Part shown: positions 8,116 to 17,661 of the stretch, piece by piece
Numbering within the stretch: position 1 is the stretch's first letter
Layout of the letters: every line of letters begins with the position of its first letter
Source: an uncultured Paracoccaceae bacterium
GTDB taxonomy: Bacteria; Pseudomonadota; Alphaproteobacteria; Rhodobacterales; Rhodobacteraceae
Direction of reading: 5' to 3'
Length of the DNA stretch: 64,000 nucleotides
NCBI GenBank assembly: GCA_937916485.1
Contig: CALFSV010000015.1
Location: 1 to 64,000 of the forward strand
Program-made: the position numbers and the translations under genes
The notes under the pieces: model-generated
Told to the model about the DNA's origin: nothing
What the model saw: only the letters and a program-made list of their open reading frames with translations
The model's database searches: none

Positions 8116-9336
8116 CTAGCTGCTGCGCGTCACCGTGATCTGTGTCACGTCGCAGTTTCGGCTAAGGAATGTCGCAGCACAAGAGGTCAGGTAGAAGTTC
8201 CACATCCGGCGGAACCGGTCATCAAAACCAAGCTCGGCCACCTGATCCCAGCGATCGTTGAAGGTCTCGTGCCAGCGGCGCAGGGTCTGGCTGTAGCTTT
8301 CGCCAAACTCGATAGAGCGGGCAACGCTCAACCCGGCCTTCTCGACCTCGCGGCGCAGAACAGTGGGGCTAGGCAGCATGCCACCCGGAAAGATGTACTT
8401 CTGGATAAAGTCGACACCCCTGCGGTAGGTCTCCCACCGACGATCCTGAACAGTGATGATCTGAAGGGTGGCGTTCTTGCCTGGGCGCAGACGGTCGCGC
8501 AGGGTCTGGAAATAGACCGGCCAGTATTTTTCGCCCACCGCCTCGAACATCTCGATGCTGGCGATGCCGTCATAGACGCCGGTCTCGTCCCGGTAATCCT
8601 GCAGCTTGAAGGTCACCTGGTCCGACAGGCCTGCCTTTGCGATGCGCGCCACGGCATAGTTGTATTGTTCCTGGCTGATGGTCAGGCCGGTCACCTTGAG
8701 GCCGCGCTCCTTGGCGGCATATTCGGCAAATCCTCCCCAGCCACAGCCGATCTCTAGGACGTGATCACCAGGCTGGGCGCCCATCTGATCGACCATCGAG
8801 GCATATTTGAGGATCTGGGCGGCCTCCATGCTTTCCTGTCCGGTCTCGAACTTGGCACTGGAGTAGGTCATCGTCTCGTCCAGCCAGAGACCATAAAAGT
8901 CATTGCCCAGGTCGTAGTGATAGCTGATGTTCTTGCGGGCCTGCCGCTTGGAGTTGGACTGCAGCCAGAAGCGAAGCCGCTCATAGGCGCGGACAAGGCC
9001 CTGTCCGGGAAAGCCGTCATAGATCTCGTCCGCCTCGTCATGGACGAGGTCCATAAAGGCCATCAGGTCCGGCGTAGACCACCAGCCGTCCATATAGGCC
9101 TCGCAAAAGCCCAGGTCACCCTCGCGGATCAGGCGGGCGAAAATGTCGGGATTGTGGATGTCCAGCTCGGCGACAAAGCCCGGCTCCTTGCCTTCAGCGC
9201 GGAATCGACGGCCATCGGGAAGAACCATGTCCACGCGACCACGTGGAATGCTTTGCACCTTCTCAAACACGGCTGAGAAGTAGCGGGGCAGATTTGTCTG
9301 CCCTTTCGTCGATGTCAGGATCATTCCAGTTTCCAT
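8116..9336 (-). CDS. cfa: Cyclopropane-fatty-acyl-phospholipid synthase
   Basis: The enzyme transfers a methylene from S-adenosylmethionine to unsaturated acyl chains in membrane lipids. In the 406-residue product YHYDLGNDFYGLWLD, the SAM-binding LEIGCGWGGFAEYAAK and GLTISQEQ are all diagnostic. The N-terminal 110 residues are the usual lipid-binding domain. Starts at 9336 or 9324 are both possible; neither ribosome site is strong. It sits between phrB and trgA on the same strand. In R. sphaeroides a cfa gene and a photolyase gene are sigma-E/singlet-oxygen targets (from memory), but I did not find the expected TGATCC-type promoter here. Confidence 0.93.
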   Translation of the reverse strand: METGMILTSTKGQTNLPRYFSAVFEKVQSIPRGRVDMVLPDGRRFRAEGKEPGFVAELDIHNPDIFARLIREGDLGFCEAYMDGWWSTPDLMAFMDLVHDEADEIYDGFPGQGLVRAYERLRFWLQSNSKRQARKNISYHYDLGNDFYGLWLDETMTYSSAKFETGQESMEAAQILKYASMVDQMGAQPGDHVLEIGCGWGGFAEYAAKERGLKVTGLTISQEQYNYAVARIAKAGLSDQVTFKLQDYRDETGVYDGIASIEMFEAVGEKYWPVYFQTLRDRLRPGKNATLQIITVQDRRWETYRRGVDFIQKYIFPGGMLPSPTVLRREVEKAGLSVARSIEFGESYSQTLRRWHETFNDRWDQVAELGFDDRFRRMWNFYLTSCAATFLSRNCDVTQITVTRSS

Positions 9337-9404
9337 TCTTTCCCGGCACTTCGGCGGGTTTTTCCCCAAGGCCTAGTCTGCGACAACCTGAGCCAGCTTC
9401 GCAA

Positions 9405-9442
9405 GATAGCCCGCAGCAGATACGAAGTCACGGCGGGCTATC
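9405..9442. terminator. Strong inverted repeat between phrB and cfa
   Basis: GATAGCCCGC (9405-9414) and GCGGGCTATC (9433-9442) form a perfect 10-bp stem with an 18-nt loop, starting about 19 bp after the phrB stop. There is no T run on either strand, so it may be a processing or attenuation hairpin instead of a classical terminator. Confidence 0.5.
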
Positions 9443-9460
9443 GCAATTTTCCGCATCGTC

Positions 9461-10882
9461 CTAGAAACCCCGCGACTGATAGGCCGCAAGGGCCCGGGCG
9501 CGGCCCGCCTCGGGGCTCACGATCGGTTCGGGATAGGGGTCAGCGGGCGACAAGTTCCAAGCCTTTGGCACAGCCTCAAAATAGGACAGCGCAGTGACCG
9601 GCGGAGTGCGCTGGCCTTCGGCGATCCAGGCGCGGGCATAGGCATGACGAGGATCGAACTTGTCCAGCTGGCTGATCGGGTTGAACACCCGGAAATACGG
9701 GGTCGCATCCGGGCCAGAGCCTGCCGACCACTGCCAGCCCATCGCGTTCGAGGCCGGATCCCAGTCGGTCAAGCAATCGGCAAACCAGTCCAGACCGATC
9801 TTCCAATGGGTCATCAGATGCTTGGTCAGGTAGCTGGCCACGATCATCCGGCCGCGATTGTGCATGGTGCCAGTGACATACATCTCGCGCATGGCAGCAT
9901 CGACAAAGGGGATGCCGGTGCGGCCCTGCTTCCAGGCCCGGACCTCCGCACTCTCGACATCGGTTGACCAGGGAAAGGCGTCCCACTCGGGTTTCCAGTT
10001 AGAGCGCACGATATGCGGGCTGTGATGAACAAGGTGGTAGGCAAACTCGCGCCAGACGAGCTCTTTGAGAAAGGTCTCAGCCCCCGCCTTGCCCTCAGCG
10101 CGGGCTTGCATGGCCGCGTGCCAGCAGGTGGCGGTGGAAATCTCGCCGTAGGTCAGGTTCTCCGACAGGCCAGAGGTGCCTTTGATCGCCGGGCGGTCCC
10201 GGCCCTGATCATAGGCGGCCACGCCCTCCTCCATGAACGCCGCCAGACGATCCGCCGCGGCCTCAGCGCCAACGCGGACATGGCCCGCCAGAACCGCCTC
10301 ACCCCGGCGCATCGCGGCGCCCATGGACCAGTCCCCAACCGCCTCGCTGGCTGGCCAGACTTCGGGCGCAGGCAGCCGACCGGGCGGGGCCAAAGGCTCC
10401 GGCACCACGCGATCGCGGACCGCCCGCCACATCGGCGTATAGACACGATAAAACCCACCGGTCTTCGTCTCGACCGTCCATGGCTCGAACAACAGATGAC
10501 CGGCAAAACTACGGGCATCGATCCCGGCCGCCTTCAACGCCGCCTTGACCGGCTCATCCCGGCCGCGCGCATCGGGGTCATAAATGCGCGACCACCAGAC
10601 CGCCCCTGCCCCGGTCTCGGCCACCAGCGCCTGCAAAACCTCCAGCGCCGGACCCCGGCGGCAAATCAGGCGGCTCCCGATGCGCTCCAGATCACGGGCC
10701 AGCGCCGCCACAGACAGACCCAACCGATACTTCGGCGCCGCCCCCAGCCGTTCAACCACCTCGTCATGCACAAAGACCGGGATCATCGGACGGCCCGCCG
10801 CCACCGCAGCACTCAAGCCCGGATGGTCAGACAGGCGCAGGTCCCGGCGGAACCAGAACAGGATCGGGGATCGGTCAGTCAT
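9461..10882 (-). CDS. phrB: Deoxyribodipyrimidine photolyase (cryptochrome/photolyase family)
   Basis: The flavoprotein uses blue light to split cyclobutane pyrimidine dimers. The 473-residue product has the N-terminal antenna-binding Rossmann domain (LFWFRRDLRLSDHPGL) and the C-terminal FAD domain. That domain includes the TSGLSENLTYGEIS region, ELVWREFAYHLVHH, GRMIVASYLTKHLM and DCLTDWDPASNAMGWQWSAG, which match class I photolyases. Length is normal. It is the first gene after a divergent-free gap, with a repeat element 38 bp upstream. Placement with cfa suggests a light or oxidative stress neighbourhood. Confidence 0.93.
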   Translation of the reverse strand: MTDRSPILFWFRRDLRLSDHPGLSAAVAAGRPMIPVFVHDEVVERLGAAPKYRLGLSVAALARDLERIGSRLICRRGPALEVLQALVAETGAGAVWWSRIYDPDARGRDEPVKAALKAAGIDARSFAGHLLFEPWTVETKTGGFYRVYTPMWRAVRDRVVPEPLAPPGRLPAPEVWPASEAVGDWSMGAAMRRGEAVLAGHVRVGAEAAADRLAAFMEEGVAAYDQGRDRPAIKGTSGLSENLTYGEISTATCWHAAMQARAEGKAGAETFLKELVWREFAYHLVHHSPHIVRSNWKPEWDAFPWSTDVESAEVRAWKQGRTGIPFVDAAMREMYVTGTMHNRGRMIVASYLTKHLMTHWKIGLDWFADCLTDWDPASNAMGWQWSAGSGPDATPYFRVFNPISQLDKFDPRHAYARAWIAEGQRTPPVTALSYFEAVPKAWNLSPADPYPEPIVSPEAGRARALAAYQSRGF

Positions 10883-10920
10883 CGCAGAGGCCTTTCAGGG
10901 ACAGGACCAAACCCCTCCCC

Positions 10921-10942
10921 CTTCGCTTTGTTTCAAATACTC
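10921..10942 (-). repeat. Copy 1 of a 22-bp intergenic repeat core
   Basis: On the minus strand it starts GAGTATTTGAAACAAAGCGA. It matches copies at 62256-62277 (19 of 22 or better), 38842-38863, 46618-46639 and 33755-33776 in length and layout. It lies between the aminotransferase and phrB. A pyrimidine-rich stretch on the plus strand borders it in place of the GC hairpin seen in copies 3 and 4. Confidence 0.65.
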
Positions 10943-10972
10943 AAATCCGCACCGATCCCCAAAAGACCGGCG

Positions 10973-12190
10973 TCAGAGTACCTGATCTAGCGCGTCAATC
11001 AGCCGATCAACCTCGGCCGCTTCGGTGTAATGCACGAACGACAGGCGCAGCACGCCCTTCTCCGGATCAACACCAAGGGCGGTCAGCGGACGAACCGCAT
11101 AAAAATCGCCCCCCCCCGCGTTGATGCCAAAGGGGGCCAGACGGCGGGCCGCCTCTTCGCCGGATCCCGCCAGTTCGACAGCCACCGTCGGGGCGCGGCG
11201 CGACGCCTCCCTCGGACCCAACAACCGGACCGAGTTCTTCGAGCCAAGATACTCCAGCAAAGGCTCCATCAGCGCCACTTCCTGTGCCCGCATCAGGTCA
11301 TGAGAAAACCGCGCCGCCTCTGCGCCAACAGGACCACCATGATAGACGGACAGGGCATCGAAATAATCCGCCATCCCCGCACTCGCCGCCACCTGCGCAT
11401 GATCGGGGCCGGCGGGTGTGAACCGCTTGTACAGACTGTCACCGTTGAAATAGTGGCCCTGATTAGGAAGCTCAAAGCCAAAGTCCTCGCGGATCACCAT
11501 GATCCCCTGATGCGGCCCATAGGTCTTGTAGGCGGAAAACAGGTAGACGTCGGGACCCAGCGCACCGACATCCGGCAGGCCATGAGGGGCATAGCTGACC
11601 CCATCGACACAGACCCGCGCGCCAGCATCATGGGCCATCGCGGTGATCGCGGCCACATCGTTGATTTCGGCCACCACGTTGGAACAATGGGGAAAACAGA
11701 CCAACCGGACCTTGTCATCCAGCAAGGCTGCCAGGTCTTCATGCCGCAAGCTGCCGGTCTCGGGGGCCAGCTTCCATTCGCGCACCTCGATCCCCTCGTC
11801 CGCCAGCCTCCTCCAGGGGCCAGAGTTGGCCTCGTGGTCCTGATTGGTCACCACGATGGTGGCCCCTTTGGGCAACCATTGTCTGACCGCATTGGCCAAA
11901 ACATAGGTGTTCTGGGTGGTCGAGGGGCCAAAGCTCAGCTCGTGGGTCTCGACGCCCAGCATGGCCGCAAGGCGCAGGCGCGCCTCGTCCATTTCCGCCC
12001 CGCCCAGTTCGGACGCGGCGTAGGGCGCATAGGGCTGCACCTTCCGCTCGGTGTAAAAGCGGGTCAGCCGGTCGATGACCTGCCGACAGGTGTAAGACCC
12101 ACCTGCGTTTTCAAAAAACCCCTGTCCTGCAAGAGACTGGGTGGAGAAGGCGGGAAACTGGGCCCGGACCCATGCAATATCGAGTGTCAT
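10973..12190 (-). CDS. Class V aminotransferase, cysteine-desulfurase-like (VC1184 subfamily)
   Basis: The 405-residue PLP enzyme has FENAGGSYTC near the N-terminus, GPSTTQNT for phosphate binding and LFSAYKTYGPHQG with the PLP lysine. This pattern belongs to the VC1184-like branch of the SufS/CsdA fold, whose true substrate is not settled. I start at the ATG at 12190 (MTLDIAWVRAQFP); the open frame to 12598 overlaps acuI and lacks coding character. No clear Shine-Dalgarno sequence precedes it. It is 62 bp downstream of acuI and may share its transcript. Confidence 0.8.
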   Translation of the reverse strand: MTLDIAWVRAQFPAFSTQSLAGQGFFENAGGSYTCRQVIDRLTRFYTERKVQPYAPYAASELGGAEMDEARLRLAAMLGVETHELSFGPSTTQNTYVLANAVRQWLPKGATIVVTNQDHEANSGPWRRLADEGIEVREWKLAPETGSLRHEDLAALLDDKVRLVCFPHCSNVVAEINDVAAITAMAHDAGARVCVDGVSYAPHGLPDVGALGPDVYLFSAYKTYGPHQGIMVIREDFGFELPNQGHYFNGDSLYKRFTPAGPDHAQVAASAGMADYFDALSVYHGGPVGAEAARFSHDLMRAQEVALMEPLLEYLGSKNSVRLLGPREASRRAPTVAVELAGSGEEAARRLAPFGINAGGGDFYAVRPLTALGVDPEKGVLRLSFVHYTEAAEVDRLIDALDQVL

Positions 12191-12252
12191 GTCCGCATCA
12201 GGAGGGCAGATTGCCCCGGGGTGCAAGCCCCCGAGACACCGCGCTGACCATT

Positions 12253-13242
12253 CTAGCTGTTCACGTCGACCACGACCCGGCCCTTGACCTGGCCCTTGAG
12301 GATATCGGCCCCCAACTGCGGCAGATCTGACAGGGTAGCGGGCTGGACCATCGCCTCCAGCTTGTCCATCGGCAGGTCGCGGGCGACCCGCTCCCAGGCA
12401 CGAACCCGGTTGGCATAGGGCTGCATGACCGAATCGATGCCCAGAAGGTTCACGCCGCGCAGAAGGAAGGGCACCACGGATGCAGGCAGCCCTGCCCCGC
12501 CCGCCAGTCCGACCGCCGCGACAGACCCGCCGTATTTCATCTGGCCCAACACGCGGGCCAGCATCGGACCGCCCACGGCATCCACACAGCCCGCCCATGT
12601 TTCCGCCTCAAGCGGACGCTTGACGGTTTCGTTGATCTCATCGCGCGCCACAATCCGGGACGCACCCAGCGACATCAGGTAATCAGCGGCCTCGGGCCGG
12701 CCGGTCACAGCGGCGACCTGATATCCAAGGTTGGCCAGTATGGCCGTGGCCACCGACCCAACGCCGCCTGCCGCACCGGTGACAAGAACCTCGCCCTTCT
12801 CCGGGGTTAGCCCATGATCCTCAAGCGCCATTACGGCCAGCATTGCGGTAAAGCCCGCTGTGCCCACGGCCATCGCCTGCCGGGTGTTAAGACCTTCGGG
12901 CAATGGAACAAGCCAGTCAGCCTTGATCCGGGCCCGCTGAGAGTACCCACCCCAATGCGCCTCGCCCACGCGCCAGCCGGTCAGGACAACCTTGTCACCG
13001 GGCTCATAACGCTCATCGCTCGAATTGACCACGGTGCCCGCGAAATCGATACCGGGGATATGGGGATAGTTCCGCACAAGGCCGCCGCCCGGGCCAATGC
13101 ACAGGCCGTCCTTGTAATTGACGGTCGAATACTCCACCGCGACCGTCACTTCGGCCTCGGGCAGACGGTCCAGCGACAGCTCGGTCACCGCGGCCTGCGT
13201 TGATCCATCCTCGGCCTTTTCGACCACCAATGCCTTGAACAT
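12253..13242 (-). CDS. acuI: Acryloyl-CoA reductase (MDR family, AcuI/YhdH type)
   Basis: The 329-residue zinc-free medium-chain reductase has EYSTVNYKDGL, PHIPGIDFAGTV, the nucleotide-binding VTGAAGGVGSVA and GVNLLGIDSV, all typical of AcuI. AcuI reduces toxic acryloyl-CoA to propionyl-CoA with NADPH, a step in dimethylsulfoniopropionate use and propionate-linked metabolism. The start at 13242 has GGAGAGAG upstream. Here it is not beside dmdA or other DMSP genes, so a general detoxification role is equally possible. Confidence 0.88.
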   Translation of the reverse strand: MFKALVVEKAEDGSTQAAVTELSLDRLPEAEVTVAVEYSTVNYKDGLCIGPGGGLVRNYPHIPGIDFAGTVVNSSDERYEPGDKVVLTGWRVGEAHWGGYSQRARIKADWLVPLPEGLNTRQAMAVGTAGFTAMLAVMALEDHGLTPEKGEVLVTGAAGGVGSVATAILANLGYQVAAVTGRPEAADYLMSLGASRIVARDEINETVKRPLEAETWAGCVDAVGGPMLARVLGQMKYGGSVAAVGLAGGAGLPASVVPFLLRGVNLLGIDSVMQPYANRVRAWERVARDLPMDKLEAMVQPATLSDLPQLGADILKGQVKGRVVVDVNS

Positions 13243-13335
13243 GTTCTCTCTCCATTTAACCAGGCCGACGGGCACGCCGACGTCGCGCCTTTGTGCCTGA
13301 GGCAGGCCGGGCGTGCAATCATCGGGTGGTCGGGT

Positions 13336-13845
13336 TCACTCCACGTCTGGCATGAAGGCAAGATCGGTATCGCCAGGACGCAGGCCGGCCGCGGTCAGCA
13401 TGGCATGGACCTGGCCCCTGTGGTGGGTCTGGTGGTTGAAGAAATGCATGATCAACACTTGCAAGGGCTTGGTGACATCACGCCCCAGGGCACCCGAATA
13501 CCAGGACAGATCGCCAATAAGGTCGACCGCCCGCAACTTTTCCGCCCAAAGGGTGATCCGGCCATCGGTCCGAAACCGCTCAGCCCCCCAGACGGCAATG
13601 GTCGGGGTCAGGGTCACGCTTTGCTGGATGCCACCCGCCGGACTGTCGTGCCCGGCAAAGCGGTGCATCCAAAGCTGGTCGCCCCAGAGCAGGTGGTTCA
13701 GCGTGCCCCGGATCGACCCAAAGAACGCCCCCCGGTCTCGATCAAGGTCCTCGGGTGACATGACTTCGACCATCTCGCGCAAACCGGTGTTTTGCCAGGC
13801 GTTGTAGCGGGCCATGGTGCGGCAGTAGTCCGGGGTGATCAGCAT
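13336..13845 (-). CDS. DinB family protein
   Basis: The 169-residue product has the four-helix DinB/DfsB architecture. Conserved histidines in LNHLLWGDQLWMHRF and MHFFNHQTHHRGQVHAML form the usual metal triad. The start at 13845 (MLITPDYCRTMARYNAW) has GAGGG upstream. Many family members are thiol-dependent transferases or remain uncharacterised, and DNA-damage induction is known only for some. It lies 93 bp upstream of acuI on the same strand. Confidence 0.85.
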   Translation of the reverse strand: MLITPDYCRTMARYNAWQNTGLREMVEVMSPEDLDRDRGAFFGSIRGTLNHLLWGDQLWMHRFAGHDSPAGGIQQSVTLTPTIAVWGAERFRTDGRITLWAEKLRAVDLIGDLSWYSGALGRDVTKPLQVLIMHFFNHQTHHRGQVHAMLTAAGLRPGDTDLAFMPDVE

Positions 13846-14022
13846 CGGGCGGCCCTCAATTGGCGACTGTGACAAAGCTTTGGCCAGATCAGGCCCCGGT
13901 CACAGGTGGTGGCGTCGGCGGGCCTGCAGGACCGACTGGGTCCGGGCCAGGCCGCCGCACTTTGGCCGCAGGATAGGCGCAGGACCACTGATCGGACAAG
14001 TCGGCAAAGGGCGTCCCAGTCC

Positions 14023-14051
14023 TTGCGCTGAAGGGATCCCGGGCCTATATA
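14023..14051 (+). promoter_or_regulatory. Sigma-70 promoter of ssrA
   Basis: TTGCGC (14023-14028) and TATATA (14046-14051) are separated by exactly 17 bp, the best consensus promoter I can see in the window. Initiation would fall near 14058, just before the acceptor piece of tmRNA. The roughly 175 bp between the DinB gene start and this promoter hold nothing else that I recognise. Confidence 0.75.
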
Positions 14052-14057
14052 AAAACT

Positions 14058-14370
14058 GTCCTTCGGGACTATGGACATAAACGCGCTCGTAATAAGCGGA
14101 TCGGACCCGGGGGCGGTACCCGGCGGCTCCACCAACAACCCTATTGGGGGCAGATGGGGCCGAAACAGGATCGACGAACGTGTAAAGGGGAATTGCTTTG
14201 TCTCGGTGAGGTACCACCGTTATCGGTCCGATTTGTACAGTTGCCAATAACAACCGTGCTCCGGCAATGGCTCTGGCTGCGTAAGCAGTTCGAGTCGCCG
14301 AAACTAAGTCCTCTCGCCTAGCAGCGTGAGGCGGGGTTCGCAGGTACCTGGCAACAGAAACCTGCACCTA
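14058..14370 (+). ncRNA. ssrA: tmRNA, circularly permuted two-piece form
   Basis: tmRNA rescues stalled ribosomes and tags the nascent chain for proteolysis. The acceptor piece comes first and ends CGGCTCC-A-CCA at 14134. After about 21 nt of spacer the coding piece starts GGGGCCG at 14156; these two segments pair as the 7-bp acceptor stem. GATCGACG follows, as in other tmRNAs. The tag frame is 14243-14284 (GCC to TAA) and encodes ANNNRAPAMALAA. A 6-bp hairpin (GCAGGT with ACCTGC) near 14340-14365 closes the coding piece. Mature 5' end of the acceptor piece and exact 3' end are estimates. SmpB is not in this window. Confidence 0.93.
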
Positions 14371-14453
14371 CCCCCCCTTGCTTTAATTGCAAATCAACCG
14401 GCCTGGACAGGAATGGCTTGATCAGTGGCGTCGGGTTCGTCCAGACTGGTATT

Positions 14454-15137
14454 ATGTTCGTTGCCCTTGACCGATCTTTGCGCCAGGTGATCGCCCCCCT
14501 GACGTTTATATTTGCCGCCCTCTGCGCCGGGCCGCTGGCCGCCTGTCAAACGGCCCTTTTGCTGGCCATTGATGTGTCCAATTCGGTGGATGAGGCAGAG
14601 TATCGGTTGCAGGTCGACGGGCTTGCCGATGCCCTTGCCGACCCCGAGATCATCGAAGCCCTGATCAAGGGCGAGGTGGCACTAAGCCTCATGCAATGGT
14701 CTGGAGTAGATCGACAGGAACTGTCGCTGGACTGGTACAGGATGCGAAGCGCGCTCGACGTCGCGCGTTTTGCCACCGCGGCAAGGGCGACGCCCCGCGC
14801 CTTCATCCTATCGGACACCGCCCACGCCGAGGCGATCGCCTTTGCACTGGCACAGTTCAGTGCGGTGCCGGATTGCGCCCGCAAGATCATCGACATCTCG
14901 GGCGATGGAACCCCAAACGCCGGATCGGACACCCATGCGGCGCGCAATGCAGCTGAACGGGCCGGCGTCATCATCAATGGGATCGCGATAGAATCCCTGG
15001 GGGTCGCGATCACCGGATTTTATCAAAGGGTTCTGATCACCCGGAACGGGTTCGTCGTAACGGCGCGCGGCCACCGGGACTACCCCCGCGCGATTCGCTA
15101 CAAGATCCTGCGCGAAGTCAGCCAGGTTCTGGGCTAG
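14454..15137 (+). CDS. DUF1194 domain protein with von Willebrand A-like fold, exported
   Basis: The product of about 227 residues opens with a hydrophobic export signal ending GPLAACQ, followed at once by LLLAIDVSNSVDE, a MIDAS-like DxSxS motif. IIDISGDGTPNAG lies near residue 150. LAAC resembles a lipobox, but cysteine at this place is common in the family, so lipid attachment is uncertain. Function is unknown; vWA domains usually mediate metal-dependent protein contacts. A TTG at 14418 with AGGA upstream is an alternative start. The 3' end overlaps the convergent cckA gene by 20 bp. Confidence 0.75.
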   Translation: MFVALDRSLRQVIAPLTFIFAALCAGPLAACQTALLLAIDVSNSVDEAEYRLQVDGLADALADPEIIEALIKGEVALSLMQWSGVDRQELSLDWYRMRSALDVARFATAARATPRAFILSDTAHAEAIAFALAQFSAVPDCARKIIDISGDGTPNAGSDTHAARNAAERAGVIINGIAIESLGVAITGFYQRVLITRNGFVVTARGHRDYPRAIRYKILREVSQVLG

Positions 15138-17583
15138 GGGCGCCGTCCGGACACGGCAAGGGCGCGGCTTGGGGGCCGTCGGCCCTTTTTCCAACGTCGG
15201 TGGCTGATTGCAGTTGCCGCGACACCGTGCCCGTCAATTGTTTGAGCGAAAAGGGCTTGGGCAGAAAGACCGAGTTCGGGATCATCGCCTTGTCATCCGA
15301 GAACGCTTCTTCTGCATAACCGGATACAAAAACAACCTTTGTGTCGGGGCGGGTTTGCAGAGCCTCGCGCACCCAGGTCGGGCCATCCTTGCCCGGCATG
15401 ATGACGTCGGTCACGATGATATCGACCACAATGCCGGGATCACTCAGCATGCCAAGCGCGGTTTCTGCACTGTCAGCCTCGAGCACCGAAAAGCCGTGCA
15501 ACCGCAGGGCCAGACTGGCAAAGGCCCGGACGGGCGCCTCATCTTCGACCAGCAACACGATGCCCTCAAAGACACGGTCCGGGTCCGGCTCGACCGGGCG
15601 GGGGTTTTCCAGAGCCGTGGCCAGAGGCTGATCGGTGCCGGGCAGATAAAGGGTGAAGGTCGTCCCTTTCCCCAACTCACTGTCGACAAAGATAAAGCCC
15701 CCGGTTTGTTTGATGATCCCATAGACGGTGGACAGGCCAAGACCCGTCCCTTCCCCCGGTCGCTTGGTGGTAAAAAACGGCTCAAATATCTTGGGCAATC
15801 TTTCTGGCTGAATGCCGGACCCGTTGTCATGAACCCGAACCACGACATAGTCCCCCGGCGGAACCCGGGCGCGGTCCCTTTCGATCGGGACGGCAAGGGA
15901 CAGGTTTCCCGTTTCGATGGTGATCTCTCCCCCCTGGGGCATTGCGTCCCGGGCGTTGACGACAAGGTTCATCATCACCTGTTCAAGCTGTCGCTTGTCC
16001 GCCCGGATATGGCGTAGGGCAGGATCGTGGGACAGTGTCAGGGCCACCCGTTCACCCACCAGCCGGTTCAGCAGATGGGTCAGGTCGGACAGGGTATCGC
16101 GCAGATCGATAACGGCTGGCATCAGGTTCTGTTTGCGCGAGAACGCCAAAAGCTGCCCGACAAGGCCCGCGGCCCGGTTGGCATTCTGATGGATCTGGAT
16201 CAGGTCGGCATAGTCCTGATCGCTTTGGTCATGACGCAGCAACAACAGATCGCAATGCCCTGAAATAGCGGTCAAAAGGTTGTTGAAATCATGGGCAACA
16301 CCACCGGCAAGTTGGCCGATGGCCTGCATCTTCTGGCTTTGCACAAACTGCGCCTCGAGGGATTTCAGTTCGGTCGCGTCGGTCAACACAGCGATAAGCT
16401 CGGCCTCTTCCGCCGCGCCGCACGGATTGAGTGCAACCTGCACAAACCTGTCCTGCCCCAAGGCCCTGCCGCGCAAGAACTCTGTCCCCGAAGGACGGCC
16501 CGACCGGATCGTTTCGGCGAGCCAGTCGTTAATAGGTCGCCCCAGCCCCTCGATCAGGTCGGACAGCCGCTTGGTCTGGCCACGCGCTATTGGCAAGAGC
16601 GCCCAGGCCTCTCTGTTAGAGGCACGGATCTCCCCATCTGCACCTACCTTCAAGAGGGCCACCGGAAGGTCCTCGACCGCGTCCCAGCCAAGGGGATCGG
16701 CCCATTGGCTGCCCCTCGCCGGCACCGGGATAAAATAGACCTCTTGCCGGCCCCAAAGGCCTGGCGCGCGGGCTACGACACAGTCGATGGTCCCGCCATG
16801 CGAAGCAATCGAATGAACCTGCCCGTTCTCGGTCGGCGGGGTCAGAAAAATCTCCGCCTCGCGGTGGGCCTGCCCTCCTGTCAAGCGGCGGAAAGCCTCG
16901 TTGCCAAAAAGGATTTCTCCAGCAGCATCGATGATCATCATGGGCAGACCAAGGGCATTGGCCCCAAGGAAGGTCCCAAGTACAGCCCCGTCCCGGCCCG
17001 ATCCATCTTCCAGCCGCCAAATGTAAACGCCCTGACCGACCCGGCTAGCTGTCAGCCGGAAACGACCGAGGGGCATCACGACATCCTCGGACACATGCGC
17101 CCTGACGCCCAGTTCTGCCATCATGCGGCCAAGGGTCGCCGCGGGATCGGCCATGCAGTCTGTAAAATAATCAGCCAGCTCCAGATTGGCCCTGTCTGGA
17201 AACCGCACCAATGCGGCGTTGTTTCGACATGCGATGACGCCACCTTGATCGGTGACAAAGCAAGGGTCCGGGCTGGCTGCAACAAAGGCGGAGGCACCTT
17301 CGATCAGTTTGCCTCGCTGCCGCAGGCCGATCGTGCGGGAGACGGTGATCCCGGCCGCGACGACGACCATGATCATTGCGACAATCGGGACAGACGTCCC
17401 CATCGCGGGCCCAATGCTCCAGAACCCGCTTAGGAGCGCCGCACCGCAAAAGGCCAAAAGGGCCGCCGCCGACAGGACATGACGGTCACCCCGATTGGTC
17501 GGTCCCCACCCCGTTCTGGGAGGCAAGCCCACAACCGGTTCCTGCGCACTGTCGTACAAACCCTGATACCTTCGAAAACACAC
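15118..17583 (-). CDS. cckA: Hybrid sensor histidine kinase CckA
   Basis: The 821-residue protein has two membrane helices (about residues 37-82), PAS-like regions near 100-190, 205-290 and 300-400, and the His box [11 protein letters not shown] with H431. An HATPase domain contains NARDAM and [12 protein letters not shown], and a receiver domain from 675 carries phosphoacceptor D726 (VTDVIMPG). CckA phosphorylates ChpT and through it CtrA. In Rhodobacteraceae this relay controls motility and gene transfer agents instead of being essential for the cell cycle. The start is a GTG at 17583 with weak support. It lies 78 bp downstream of the RsmB-like gene. Confidence 0.9.
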   Translation of the reverse strand: MCFRRYQGLYDSAQEPVVGLPPRTGWGPTNRGDRHVLSAAALLAFCGAALLSGFWSIGPAMGTSVPIVAMIMVVVAAGITVSRTIGLRQRGKLIEGASAFVAASPDPCFVTDQGGVIACRNNAALVRFPDRANLELADYFTDCMADPAATLGRMMAELGVRAHVSEDVVMPLGRFRLTASRVGQGVYIWRLEDGSGRDGAVLGTFLGANALGLPMMIIDAAGEILFGNEAFRRLTGGQAHREAEIFLTPPTENGQVHSIASHGGTIDCVVARAPGLWGRQEVYFIPVPARGSQWADPLGWDAVEDLPVALLKVGADGEIRASNREAWALLPIARGQTKRLSDLIEGLGRPINDWLAETIRSGRPSGTEFLRGRALGQDRFVQVALNPCGAAEEAELIAVLTDATELKSLEAQFVQSQKMQAIGQLAGGVAHDFNNLLTAISGHCDLLLLRHDQSDQDYADLIQIHQNANRAAGLVGQLLAFSRKQNLMPAVIDLRDTLSDLTHLLNRLVGERVALTLSHDPALRHIRADKRQLEQVMMNLVVNARDAMPQGGEITIETGNLSLAVPIERDRARVPPGDYVVVRVHDNGSGIQPERLPKIFEPFFTTKRPGEGTGLGLSTVYGIIKQTGGFIFVDSELGKGTTFTLYLPGTDQPLATALENPRPVEPDPDRVFEGIVLLVEDEAPVRAFASLALRLHGFSVLEADSAETALGMLSDPGIVVDIIVTDVIMPGKDGPTWVREALQTRPDTKVVFVSGYAEEAFSDDKAMIPNSVFLPKPFSLKQLTGTVSRQLQSATDVGKRADGPQAAPLPCPDGAPSPEPG

Positions 17584-17661
17584 CCGGTCACTAAGCCAGG
17601 ATATACTTAAGGAATTGTGAACAGCGAACGAAAAAAGCTCAACGCCCGTATCGGGACTGGC

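Noticed and set aside
12191..12598. N-terminal extension of the class V aminotransferase to 12598
   Set aside because: It overlaps acuI in another frame and the family N-terminus begins at 12190.
13839..14367. Minus-strand open frames of 99 and 155 codons across the tmRNA region
   Set aside because: They lie antisense to a well-supported ssrA gene and their products have no domain-like pattern.
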